Of a stretch of 44,311 bases of DNA, positions 22,502 through 29,755 are shown piece by piece. Position 1 is the stretch's first letter, and the number at the start of each line of letters is the position of its first letter. Made by a program: the position numbers and the translations under genes. This DNA is from Candidatus Moranbacteria bacterium GW2011_GWE2_36_40. GTDB lineage: Bacteria > Patescibacteriota > Minisyncoccia > Moranbacterales > GWC2-37-73. The stretch lies in contig LBRX01000002.1 in NCBI GenBank assembly GCA_000991645.1, positions 1 through 44,311 of the forward strand, written 5' to 3'. The notes beneath the pieces are model-generated. The model made no database searches, had not been told where the DNA came from, and saw only the letters and a program-made list of their open reading frames with translations.

Positions 22502-25471
22502 ATGCAGGAAAATAAAATAGTCATCAAGGGTGCGCGTGAGCATAACCTAAAAAATATAGATTTGGAGTTGCCTCGAAATAAGTTTATCGTGTTTACGGGG
22601 CTTTCTGGTAGTGGAAAATCAACATTGGCATTTGACACTATCTTTGCGGAAGGTCAGAGAAGATATTTGGAAAGTTTGTCGAGTTATGCTAGGCAATTTT
22701 TGGGACAAATGGATAAGCCTGATGTTGACTATATTGAAGGACTTTCGCCTGCTATTTCTATTGATCAAAAATCAACATCTCACAATCCACGTTCAACGGT
22801 TGGAACTGTAACAGAAATTCATGATTATCTGAGACTTCTTTATGCAAAGATTGGAATTCCACATTGTCCAGAATGTGGACGTGAAATTTCCAAGCTTTCA
22901 ACTGATGAAATTGTGGACAGAATTTTGAATCTCACTGAACCTCACCCCGACCCTCTCCTTAAAAAGGAGAGGGGGGAAAATGGAAACGCGAATACGCGCA
23001 ACGTTTCTATCGAAATTCTTTCACCGTTGGTGCGTGAGCGAAAGGGCGAATATTTGGCGATCCTTGATGATATGTGGAAGCGTGGATTTTCTGAGGCGAT
23101 TGTGGATGGAAAATTATTGCGCCTGGAAGATTTTAAAGATGTAAAGCTTGAGCGATATAAAAAACATAGCATTGATATCATTGTTGATCGTGTTGAAATA
23201 AATGATGAAAATTTGACGCGAATTTTTGAAGGAGTGGAAAAAGCTCTTAGGCTTTCACATGGGATTGTAAAAGTAAAATGTCAAAAACAACAGACAGCAG
23301 ACAATAAACAACAAACAACAAAAAATTCTAAATCCAAAAATTCAGATGAGTGTGAGGTTGAGCAGATTTTTAATCAGAATTTATCTTGTCCAATTCATGA
23401 TATTGAATTTCCAGATTTGGAACCTCGATTGTTTTCATTTAATTCTCCATTTGGTGCCTGTGAAGCTTGTGAGGGATTGGGTGTGAAGAAAGAAATTGAT
23501 CCTGCAAGAATAATGCCAGACAAAAATAAAACCATTGCCGAAGGAGGTTTGATGCCTTGGAGTTATAAAAAAAATAATTATATTGGTTCAGTGCTTAAGG
23601 CGGTTTGTGAATTTTATTATATACCAGACAATAAACGTTTGCGTGACCTGACCAAAACTCAATTGGATTTGTTGCTTTATGGTCATAGTGATGAGGATGT
23701 AATTAGGGTAAAGTTTTTTGCACGCGGGGGTGGAGGACATTTTAATGTGACATGGAAAGGCGTGATCTTTTGGATGCAAGAGCGCTATAGAACAACAACT
23801 TCAGATGCAATTAGACAAGACATTGAAAAATACATGTCTCAAAAGTCTTGTAGTGTTTGCCATGGTTCACGTTATAAAAGTCAGGTGCTTTTAGTTACAG
23901 TTGGACAAAAAAATATTCATGAAACCTCAATTCAAAGCATAAAAGAATGCATATCTTTTTTTGAGCATATTAAACTTACACATCGTGAAGAATTAATTGC
24001 AGGAAGAATCCTCAAGGAAATTGTTGCACGTTTGGTATTTTTGAATAATGTTGGATTGGATTATTTGACATTGCAAAGAGCTGCTTATTCTTTGTCAGGA
24101 GGAGAGTCCCAGCGCATTCGCTTGGCATCACAAATTGGCTCACAATTGGTTGGCGTGCTGTACATTTTGGATGAACCATCTATTGGTCTTCATGCACGTG
24201 ATAATATTAAGCTTATTGACGCATTGCGTCATCTGCAAAAAATAGGAAACACTTTGATTGTTATTGAGCATGATGAAGAAATGATGCGCAGTGCTGATTG
24301 GCTTGTGGATATTGGACCACGTGCCGGAAAACATGGTGGGGAAATTGTTGCTCAAGGAACACCAAATGAGGTTATTAACAATCCCAATTCTCTTACTGGT
24401 CAGTATCTTAGAGGAGAATTGCAAATTGAAATTCCTAAGGTTCGTCGCTCTATAAATAAGAAGAGATCTATTACTGTGCGTGGTGCGAGTGAACACAATC
24501 TTAAGAATGTGACAGTTGAATTTCCACTTAAAGTTTTCACTTGCGTGACTGGAGTTTCTGGCTCTGGAAAATCAACGCTGGTTGAGGACACCTTGTATAA
24601 AGCCTTGGCCAATAAGCTTCATCGTGCACTTGATGTGCCAGCACATCACAATGAAATTATTGGAATTGAGAATATAAACAAAGTAATCATGATTGATCAG
24701 TCACCGATTGGAAGAACACCACGATCAAATCCTGCTACCTATACCGGACTTTTTACACATATTCGTGAATTGTTCGCTAAAACAAAGGATGCTAAATTGC
24801 GAGGATATGGACCAGGACGTTTTTCTTTTAACGTTGCTGGTGGACGTTGTGATAATTGCAGTGGAGAAGGATATTTGAAAATCGAAATGCAATTTATGCC
24901 TGATGTTTATTTGCCGTGTGATGTTTGTCATGGAAAAAGATATAATAGTGAAACACTTCAAGTGAAATTCAAAGGTAAAAATATTGCAGAAGTATTGGGA
25001 ATGACTGTTTCGGAAGGTGTTGAATTTTTTTCCTCAATTTCAAAAATTTCTGATCCTTTGAAAATTTTGGAAGATGTTGGCTTGGGATATATCGAACTTG
25101 GTCAAAGTGCTACCACGCTTTCTGGCGGGGAAGCGCAAAGAATAAAACTCGCCTCTGAACTTTCCCGTCGTGCTACTGGGGACACGTTGTATATCCTGGA
25201 TGAACCAACCACAGGGCTGCATTTTGATGATATAAAAAAATTATTGGAAGTACTTAATCGTCTTGTAAATGCTGGCAACACCGTTGTTGTAATTGAACAT
25301 AATATGGATGTTATTAAAACTGCTGACTGGATTATTGATATGGGGCCAGAGGGTGGAGATGGTGGCGGAAAGATTATCGTTACTGGCCCACCGGAAGAAA
25401 TCATCAAATATTATAAAGAAAGCTACACCGCCAAATATTTGCGGCAAGTTTTGAAACCGAAAAGTCTATAA
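22502..25471 (+). CDS. uvrA: Excinuclease ABC subunit A (first paralogue)
   Basis: This 989-residue dual ABC ATPase has Walker A at 33-41 (GLSGSGKST), signature [13 protein letters not shown] (about 530), Walker [13 protein letters not shown], second Walker [10 protein letters not shown] (about 683), second signature [13 protein letters not shown] (about 872). Zinc sites are HCPECG (about 122), the [10 protein letters not shown] pair and CDNCSGEG...CDVCHGK (about 782). It finds helix-distorting lesions and loads UvrB. Two repeat insertions are translated in frame: [13 protein letters not shown] (about 147-160) and a Gln/Thr/Lys segment (about 261-280). The first lies in the region before the UvrB-binding domain. 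Operates with uvrB and uvrC nearby. Confidence 0.98.
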   Translation: MQENKIVIKGAREHNLKNIDLELPRNKFIVFTGLSGSGKSTLAFDTIFAEGQRRYLESLSSYARQFLGQMDKPDVDYIEGLSPAISIDQKSTSHNPRSTVGTVTEIHDYLRLLYAKIGIPHCPECGREISKLSTDEIVDRILNLTEPHPDPLLKKERGENGNANTRNVSIEILSPLVRERKGEYLAILDDMWKRGFSEAIVDGKLLRLEDFKDVKLERYKKHSIDIIVDRVEINDENLTRIFEGVEKALRLSHGIVKVKCQKQQTADNKQQTTKNSKSKNSDECEVEQIFNQNLSCPIHDIEFPDLEPRLFSFNSPFGACEACEGLGVKKEIDPARIMPDKNKTIAEGGLMPWSYKKNNYIGSVLKAVCEFYYIPDNKRLRDLTKTQLDLLLYGHSDEDVIRVKFFARGGGGHFNVTWKGVIFWMQERYRTTTSDAIRQDIEKYMSQKSCSVCHGSRYKSQVLLVTVGQKNIHETSIQSIKECISFFEHIKLTHREELIAGRILKEIVARLVFLNNVGLDYLTLQRAAYSLSGGESQRIRLASQIGSQLVGVLYILDEPSIGLHARDNIKLIDALRHLQKIGNTLIVIEHDEEMMRSADWLVDIGPRAGKHGGEIVAQGTPNEVINNPNSLTGQYLRGELQIEIPKVRRSINKKRSITVRGASEHNLKNVTVEFPLKVFTCVTGVSGSGKSTLVEDTLYKALANKLHRALDVPAHHNEIIGIENINKVIMIDQSPIGRTPRSNPATYTGLFTHIRELFAKTKDAKLRGYGPGRFSFNVAGGRCDNCSGEGYLKIEMQFMPDVYLPCDVCHGKRYNSETLQVKFKGKNIAEVLGMTVSEGVEFFSSISKISDPLKILEDVGLGYIELGQSATTLSGGEAQRIKLASELSRRATGDTLYILDEPTTGLHFDDIKKLLEVLNRLVNAGNTVVVIEHNMDVIKTADWIIDMGPEGGDGGGKIIVTGPPEEIIKYYKESYTAKYLRQVLKPKSL
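22938..22979 (+). repeat. CTCTCCTT/AAGGAGAG palindrome inserted in uvrA
   Basis: CCCTCTCCTT pairs with AAGGAGAGGGGG. It is the same family as the rpoB-rpoC spacer repeat and is read in frame as [13 protein letters not shown]. Confidence 0.85.
23284..23330 (+). repeat. AACAACA-type repeat fragment inserted in uvrA
   Basis: A run of CAACAGACAGCAGACAATAA and ACAACAAACAAC words is translated as [12 protein letters not shown]. It is related to the CAAC-rich insert of argS. Confidence 0.6.
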
Positions 25472-25486
25472 TAGCTTTTTTCTTTA

Positions 25487-25546
25487 TCTTTCTCTCCTCA
25501 GATGAGGAGAGATGTCCCGATACGGAATCGGGACAGAGAGGTTTGA
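25487..25546 (+). repeat. CTCTCCTCA/TGAGGAGAG nested repeat after uvrA, copy 2
   Basis: It has the same outer hairpin and AGAGAGGTTTGAT end as 10817-10866, but an inner stem of TGTCCCGAT/AATCGGGACA instead of TGTCC/GGACA. Confidence 0.8.
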
Positions 25547-25617
25547 TTCGCTGTAAGAAAACAAAAAAAACCAAAACACAAGCGGTCGTATGATTTTTGG
25601 TTTTTTTGAAAAATAAA

Positions 25618-25648
25618 AAGGTATTTGCGCATATTAGGCAAATACCTT
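25618..25648 (-). terminator. Terminator of the 133-aa orphan
   Basis: Perfect stem AAGGTATTTGC/GCAAATACCTT with a TTTTTATTTTT tail on the minus strand, 20 nt after the stop. A further inverted repeat (AAAACCAAAA/TTTTTGGTTTT, 25565-25605) follows. Confidence 0.85.
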
Positions 25649-25667
25649 GGATCGTTCCTTTGTTTTT

Positions 25668-26069
25668 TTAGACTGTCTCGTGTTTGTTGTGTAGTTTCAG
25701 GTGGTTTAGGCAAACAAACATTGAGATGAAAATTGTTCTTATTGCCCATGATATGTTGGGTAGGTCATCCTTATTTGTCGTCCTCAAGATGTATTTTATT
25801 TCTTCTTCAGCTGAGATGGCAGGCATATTTCTGCGTGGCTTGCATGTCAACAATGATGCCGATACATGTATGCACGCAGTTATGATGCATTCATCAAAAA
25901 GGATTCCTTTTTGGGCCTTGGATGCATTGTCCAAAAAGTATTCAAATTCTCCATACTCTGTTACATATCTGAATAATAATGGATGAATATTCTCCAAATC
26001 AAGTTTGTCTACATGTTTGAGAACAGCCACACATGTTTCTATGGATACAAGATTATCATTGTTTTGCAT
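25668..26069 (-). CDS. 133-aa orphan protein in a stand-alone cassette
   Basis: The protein begins MQNNDNLVSIETCVAVLKHV, is mostly helical, contains a short basic CKPRRN stretch and ends with a hydrophobic/His-rich segment (FISMFVCLNHLKLHNKH). I do not recognise a family. Reality is supported by a strong SD (AAGGAGG, 7-8 nt before ATG 26069), a TTGACA-17-TATCAT promoter upstream on the same strand and an intrinsic terminator. It is transcribed against uvrA and uvrC. Like the zinc-ribbon and 17-aa cassettes it uses an SD whereas the conserved genes do not. Confidence 0.75.
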   Translation of the reverse strand: MQNNDNLVSIETCVAVLKHVDKLDLENIHPLLFRYVTEYGEFEYFLDNASKAQKGILFDECIITACIHVSASLLTCKPRRNMPAISAEEEIKYILRTTNKDDLPNISWAIRTIFISMFVCLNHLKLHNKHETV

Positions 26070-26118
26070 CGCGCTTCCTCCTTGAGAATGTTGTTTTGTA
26101 AGAACTATTGATACTTCA

Positions 26119-26149
26119 AAATAATATGATATATTAAATTGATATTAAT
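26119..26149 (-). promoter_or_regulatory. Promoter of the 133-aa orphan
   Basis: The minus-strand sequence contains TTGACA, a 17-nt AT-rich spacer and TATCAT. It resembles the TTGACA promoter at 18924-18953. Confidence 0.55.
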
Positions 26150-26167
26150 GTCAATAATTATTTAATC

Positions 26168-27646
26168 ATGAAAAGAAATAATTTTCAAGATATTGTCAAA
26201 AAATTACCACAAGCACTAGGGGTGTATTTTTTTCGTGGGGGAAAAGGCAAAATTTTGTATATTGGCAAAGCCACAAATTTGCGAAGTCGAGTGGCTTCAT
26301 ATTTTCGCGGGCAGGGTTCGGAGTCCGACTCCGAATTTCGGAGTCGGACTCCGATCACACCACTTAGCGTGGCAGGTCGAAGTGAGTGGATTGGCTTGAT
26401 GGTTTCTCAAGTGGTCAACATTGATTTCGAGCAGACCGATTCTGTGCTGGAGGCTTTAATTTTGGAAAGCAACTCAATCAAAAAACATCAGCCAAAATAT
26501 AATACACTGGAAAAAGATGATAAAAGTTTTTCATATTTTGTTGTGACTAAAGAAGAATTTCCAAAAGTTTTGATTGTGAGGAAAACCGACTTGAAAAATT
26601 ATGTCATTCCGAACTTGTTTCGGAATCTAGAAGAGCCCAGCGAGATCCCTGAGCTAAATTCAGTGCAGGCTCTGAAACAAGTTCAGGATGGCAAAAAAAC
26701 AAACACTAAGAAGCTAATGCCTGAAAAGCTAAAAGCTATTTACGGTCCTTACACAAGCAAGCAGCAGATGCAGATTGCGCTTAAGATTATTCGCAGAATT
26801 TTTCCATTCCATGCTGGCAAACAAAAAACTGAAAAAGGTTGTTTGGATTTTCAAATAGGGATGTGTCCTGGGCCTTATGCGGATGCAATTTCCAAAGTTG
26901 ATTACAGGAAAAATATCTGTGGAATCGAAATGATTTTGCAGGGAAAGAAAAAAAGTTTGATTTCAAGAATGGAAAAAGAAATGCAGACTTTTTCCAAAAG
27001 AAACGAATTTGAAAAAGCGGCAGTCCTCCGAAATAAAATTTTTGCATTGCAACACATTCGCGACGTGGCGCTGATGACAAGAGATTTTGAGCCTGTTGAA
27101 TTTTCTAAAAAGCTAACGCCTAATAAGCTAAAGCCTGCCCGCATTGAGGCTTACGACATCTCTAATATTTCAGGCGATCACGCTGTGGGCTCGATGGTAG
27201 TTTTTTCCGCCAAAGGCGGATCCGCCTTTGGCGGAGAAAACTGGCTGCCGGAAAAATCGCAGTATCGAAAATTCAAAATTAAAACAGTAGAAGGTTCAAA
27301 TGATGTGGCGATGATGAAAGAAGTTTTGTCGCGAAGATTTAATAATGACTGGACAATGCCAGACTTGATTTTGTTAGATGGTGGACAGGGACACGTTAAT
27401 ATGGCAGGGGACTTAGTACGCGAATTAGGACTAGATGTATTGATTGTTGGTGTAGCTAAGGGTAAGACGCGTAAAAATCTCAATTTCCAATTTCCAATTT
27501 CCAATAAAATCCAAATGACTCAATTTCCAAGGGAATTGCAGGATTTTTTGAATGATAAAAATTCAGTAAAGCACATAATGGATGAGGCGCATCGTTTTGC
27601 AATCTCTTATCACCGAAAATTACGCAGCAAAAACTCTTTAAAATAG
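26168..27646 (+). CDS. uvrC: Excinuclease ABC subunit C with six in-frame repeat insertions
   Basis: 492 residues. GIY-YIG nuclease (about 15-105; GVYFFRGGKGKILYIGKATN), a UVR motif (about 275-300, EMQTFSKRNEFEKAAVLRNK) and the RNase H-like nuclease (about 325-485; EAYDISNISG, LILLDGGQGH, DEAHRFAISYHR). The C-terminal helix-hairpin-helix pair is missing; the protein stops at KLRSKNSLK. UvrC makes both incisions around a lesion with UvrB. Six insertions of different repeat families interrupt otherwise normal spacing: about residues 50-63, 145-175, 178-190, 313-323, 347-356 and 437-454, all in frame. No SD. Confidence 0.97.
   Translation: MKRNNFQDIVKKLPQALGVYFFRGGKGKILYIGKATNLRSRVASYFRGQGSESDSEFRSRTPITPLSVAGRSEWIGLMVSQVVNIDFEQTDSVLEALILESNSIKKHQPKYNTLEKDDKSFSYFVVTKEEFPKVLIVRKTDLKNYVIPNLFRNLEEPSEIPELNSVQALKQVQDGKKTNTKKLMPEKLKAIYGPYTSKQQMQIALKIIRRIFPFHAGKQKTEKGCLDFQIGMCPGPYADAISKVDYRKNICGIEMILQGKKKSLISRMEKEMQTFSKRNEFEKAAVLRNKIFALQHIRDVALMTRDFEPVEFSKKLTPNKLKPARIEAYDISNISGDHAVGSMVVFSAKGGSAFGGENWLPEKSQYRKFKIKTVEGSNDVAMMKEVLSRRFNNDWTMPDLILLDGGQGHVNMAGDLVRELGLDVLIVGVAKGKTRKNLNFQFPISNKIQMTQFPRELQDFLNDKNSVKHIMDEAHRFAISYHRKLRSKNSLK
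26317..26355 (+). repeat. Double 17-bp palindrome inserted in uvrC (GIY-YIG domain)
   Basis: TCGGAGTCCGACTCCGA and TCGGAGTCGGACTCCGA lie four bases apart. They are each palindromic and complementary to each other, and are read as SESDSEFRSRTPI. Confidence 0.85.
26602..26694 (+). repeat. TGTCATTCCGAAC/GTTCAGGATGGCA element inserted in uvrC
   Basis: The left arm TGTCATTCCGAACTTGTTTC is complementary (with wobbles) to the right arm GAAACAAGTTCAGGATGGCA. It is read as VIPNLFRNL...ALKQVQDG. Same family as argS 36995-37078. Confidence 0.9.
26702..26738 (+). repeat. AAGCTAATGCC-type repeat in uvrC, copy 1
   Basis: AAGAAGCTAATGCCTGAAAA is followed by GCTAAAAGCT and read as NTKKLMPEKLKA. Related copies lie at 27105-27136 and, inverted, at 9505-9540. 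Confidence 0.65.
27105..27136 (+). repeat. AAGCTAACGCC-type repeat in uvrC, copy 2
   Basis: AAAAAGCTAACGCCTAATAA is followed by GCTAAAGCC and read as KKLTPNKLKPA. Confidence 0.65.
27206..27235 (+). repeat. 30-bp perfect palindrome in uvrC (nuclease domain)
   Basis: TCCGCCAAAGGCGGA is followed directly by its reverse complement. Translated as SAKGGSAFGG between MVVF and ENW, where UvrC proteins normally have only a few residues. Confidence 0.9.
27479..27530 (+). repeat. CAATTTCCAATTTCCAA-type repeat in uvrC
   Basis: Tandem AATTTCC units followed by AATCCAAATGACTC are translated as NFQFPISNKIQMT. Confidence 0.7.
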
Positions 27647-27740
27647 TTGAAAGACAGTTACTGTTGTTGCGTATCAATAAATACAAATCAAGACTGAACT
27701 TCGGGAGGATAGGCGGAGCTCAGTTTTGTGCAATGGAAAT

Positions 27741-28187
27741 ATGATTCAAAAAATATCACGAAATTTTTTATCAAGTTTTTTGTTGGCTGCAATCCTTTTG
27801 GTTGCTTCTGGTTTTTCTGATGGAACGATTGCTCTCGCCTCGAATCGACAAGATGTCTCATCGAGTCGAAGCGGGTCAGCTGCCATGAATTCAATGGATA
27901 ATAATATTACATTGGATCAAACAATGCATGCTGTAACTGGAGCAGTAATGATCATGCATCAAGATGAAACTTCAGATAATAATGCATTGAAGCCTTGCTG
28001 TGAAGATAAACAAGGTGGTGCGTCAGCAATTCAATCCTCTGCTTTCAATCAAAATATTAAATTTTTTCCTCTTGGCACCGAAACAATTATTGATCCAAAT
28101 TATATTTTTCAATATAAATTAATAGAATTATCTTCTGCTTCGCCACCGAAGCCAGATATTATTTCTTCCGTCCTCTTGAAAGAATAA
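27741..28187 (+). CDS. Secreted/copper-locus protein with signal peptide
   Basis: From ATG 27741, 148 residues. The N-terminus (MIQKISRNFLSSFLLAAILL) is a signal peptide or anchor, cut around residue 33. The mature part has HAVTGAVMIMHQ, a single CC pair (PCCEDK, about 92-97) and a C-terminal aromatic/proline stretch. It opens the copper operon, so extracytoplasmic copper binding or delivery is plausible but inferred from context only. A TCGAATCGA/TCGAGTCGA inverted repeat (about 27840-27875) is translated just after the signal peptide. The leader carries an ACTGAAC/GCTCAGT hairpin with GGGAGG in its loop. Confidence 0.65.
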   Translation: MIQKISRNFLSSFLLAAILLVASGFSDGTIALASNRQDVSSSRSGSAAMNSMDNNITLDQTMHAVTGAVMIMHQDETSDNNALKPCCEDKQGGASAIQSSAFNQNIKFFPLGTETIIDPNYIFQYKLIELSSASPPKPDIISSVLLKE

Positions 28188-28229
28188 ATCATTTTCTTTG
28201 TTTGCCCTTTTTAAATCAAGGGTTGTTTT

Positions 28230-28238
28230 TGGTATACT
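28230..28238 (+). promoter_or_regulatory. Extended -10 promoter before the HMA-TauE gene
   Basis: TGGTATACT (TG-N-TATACT) with no good -35. It would start transcription about 15 nt before ATG 28260. Confidence 0.4.
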
Positions 28239-28259
28239 TAAAAAATAAAATTGTATAAT

Positions 28260-29744
28260 ATGCAAAAAATAATAGTTTCTATTGGTGGTATGCATTGTCG
28301 ATCTTGTGAAATATTGGTAGAGGAAAAACTTTCTGAAATTTCTAAAATTAAAAAAATAGAAGTTAACCATAAAAAAGGTGAAGCTGAAATTTTTTATGAT
28401 TCTCAAAAACCCAGCATGATGGAAATTGAGAATGCAATCAGGGAATCGGGATATACTATTGGGGTAATTGAAAAAAAACCATTGTTCAGTAAAAACGTTA
28501 GTGATTATAAGGACCTGGGAATCGCATTCCTGTTTCTTTTTGGTATCTATATTGTAGCAAAAAATTTGGGCTTGACTGATATTGGTATTGGTAACACAAG
28601 CAATCCGTCTAGTCTTGGAGTAGTTTTCTTGGTGGGAATCACTGCTGGAATTTCAACTTGCATGGCATTGGTTGGCGGTTTGATTCTGGGAATTTCTGCT
28701 CGTCATAGTGAAAAAAACCCTGAAGCTACACCTGCACAAAAGTTTCGTCCGCATTTATTTTTCAATGCCGGCAGAATCGCAATCTATGCGTTGTTGGGAG
28801 GTGTGCTCGGACTTATTGGGTCATCATTTCAGTTGTCAGGAATGACTCTGGGAATTTTGACAATCACAGTTGGCATTGTGATGTTAATTCTTGGATTAAA
28901 ATTAATTGGAATTTTTCCCAGATTGGAGAATGGTGGAATTACATTGCCGAAAAGTATTAGCAGTGCGCTTGGTATAAAAAAAAGCACCAAAGAATATAGT
29001 CACAAAAACTCGTTCCTCATGGGCGGGCTGACATTTTTTCTGCCATGCGGATTTACACAGGCAATGCAGCTTTACGCTGTAAGTAGTGGAAGTTTCACTC
29101 AGGGAGCTTTGATTATGGGAATATTCGCACTTGGAACTGCTCCGGGACTTTTGGGAGTCGGTGGGCTTGCCAGTGTGGTGCGTGGAATTTTTGCCAAGCG
29201 CTTCTTTAAATTCTCTGGAATACTGGTAATATTTTTGGCTATATTTAATATGGCTAATGGGTATAATCTGACAGGTTGGCAATTATTAACTAACAACTCA
29301 CAACCCACAACTAGTAACCTGCCTACCGGACAGGCAGGCAAACAAAATGATCCGAATGTGACGATGGAAAATGGAGTGCAGGTTGTGAGGATGAAAGAAA
29401 TAGCAAGCGGTTATTCGCCGAACAAATTTACCATCAAAAAGGGTGTGCCGGTCAAATGGATTATTGATGCTCAGGCACCATATTCATGTGCTAGTAGTTT
29501 GGTGGTTTCAAGCTTGAAAATTCAAAAAACTTTGAAAGCCAGTGAAAATATTATTGAATTTACCCCAAAAGAGACTGGTAAAATCCCATTCTCTTGCAGT
29601 ATGGGGATGTATACGGGACTTTTTAATGTTGTTGATGAAAATGGTGGCAGCGAAATTGTCGAAGAAATAAGTGACAAGGACAAAACTCCTAATGGAATAT
29701 GTAATATGCAAGGATGTACAATAAATAAGGATCAAACTAAATAA
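28260..29744 (+). CDS. HMA domain - TauE/SafE (DsbD-like) membrane domain - cupredoxin fusion
   Basis: From ATG 28260, 494 residues. The N-terminal heavy-metal-associated domain has GMHCRSC (Cys 13 and 16). The membrane domain (about 87-337) with [15 protein letters not shown] and [17 protein letters not shown] is the sulfite-exporter TauE/SafE or DsbD-type fold with paired Cys in the helices. A cupredoxin domain (about 370-464) ends [10 protein letters not shown], Cys/Met copper ligands. It would move copper or electrons between cytosol, membrane and surface. Residues about 343-361 (a CAAC-rich piece plus the hairpin CCTGCCT/AGGCAGG, read LPTGQAG) are a repeat insertion in the linker. CopA follows 11 nt downstream. 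Confidence 0.88.
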   Translation: MQKIIVSIGGMHCRSCEILVEEKLSEISKIKKIEVNHKKGEAEIFYDSQKPSMMEIENAIRESGYTIGVIEKKPLFSKNVSDYKDLGIAFLFLFGIYIVAKNLGLTDIGIGNTSNPSSLGVVFLVGITAGISTCMALVGGLILGISARHSEKNPEATPAQKFRPHLFFNAGRIAIYALLGGVLGLIGSSFQLSGMTLGILTITVGIVMLILGLKLIGIFPRLENGGITLPKSISSALGIKKSTKEYSHKNSFLMGGLTFFLPCGFTQAMQLYAVSSGSFTQGALIMGIFALGTAPGLLGVGGLASVVRGIFAKRFFKFSGILVIFLAIFNMANGYNLTGWQLLTNNSQPTTSNLPTGQAGKQNDPNVTMENGVQVVRMKEIASGYSPNKFTIKKGVPVKWIIDAQAPYSCASSLVVSSLKIQKTLKASENIIEFTPKETGKIPFSCSMGMYTGLFNVVDENGGSEIVEEISDKDKTPNGICNMQGCTINKDQTK

Positions 29745-29755
29745 TTAAAATTATT

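Noticed and set aside
26317-26355. The double palindrome in uvrC as an attachment site or origin
   Set aside because: It is translated, has no adjacent integrase or initiator boxes, and fits the general pattern of in-frame palindromic insertions.
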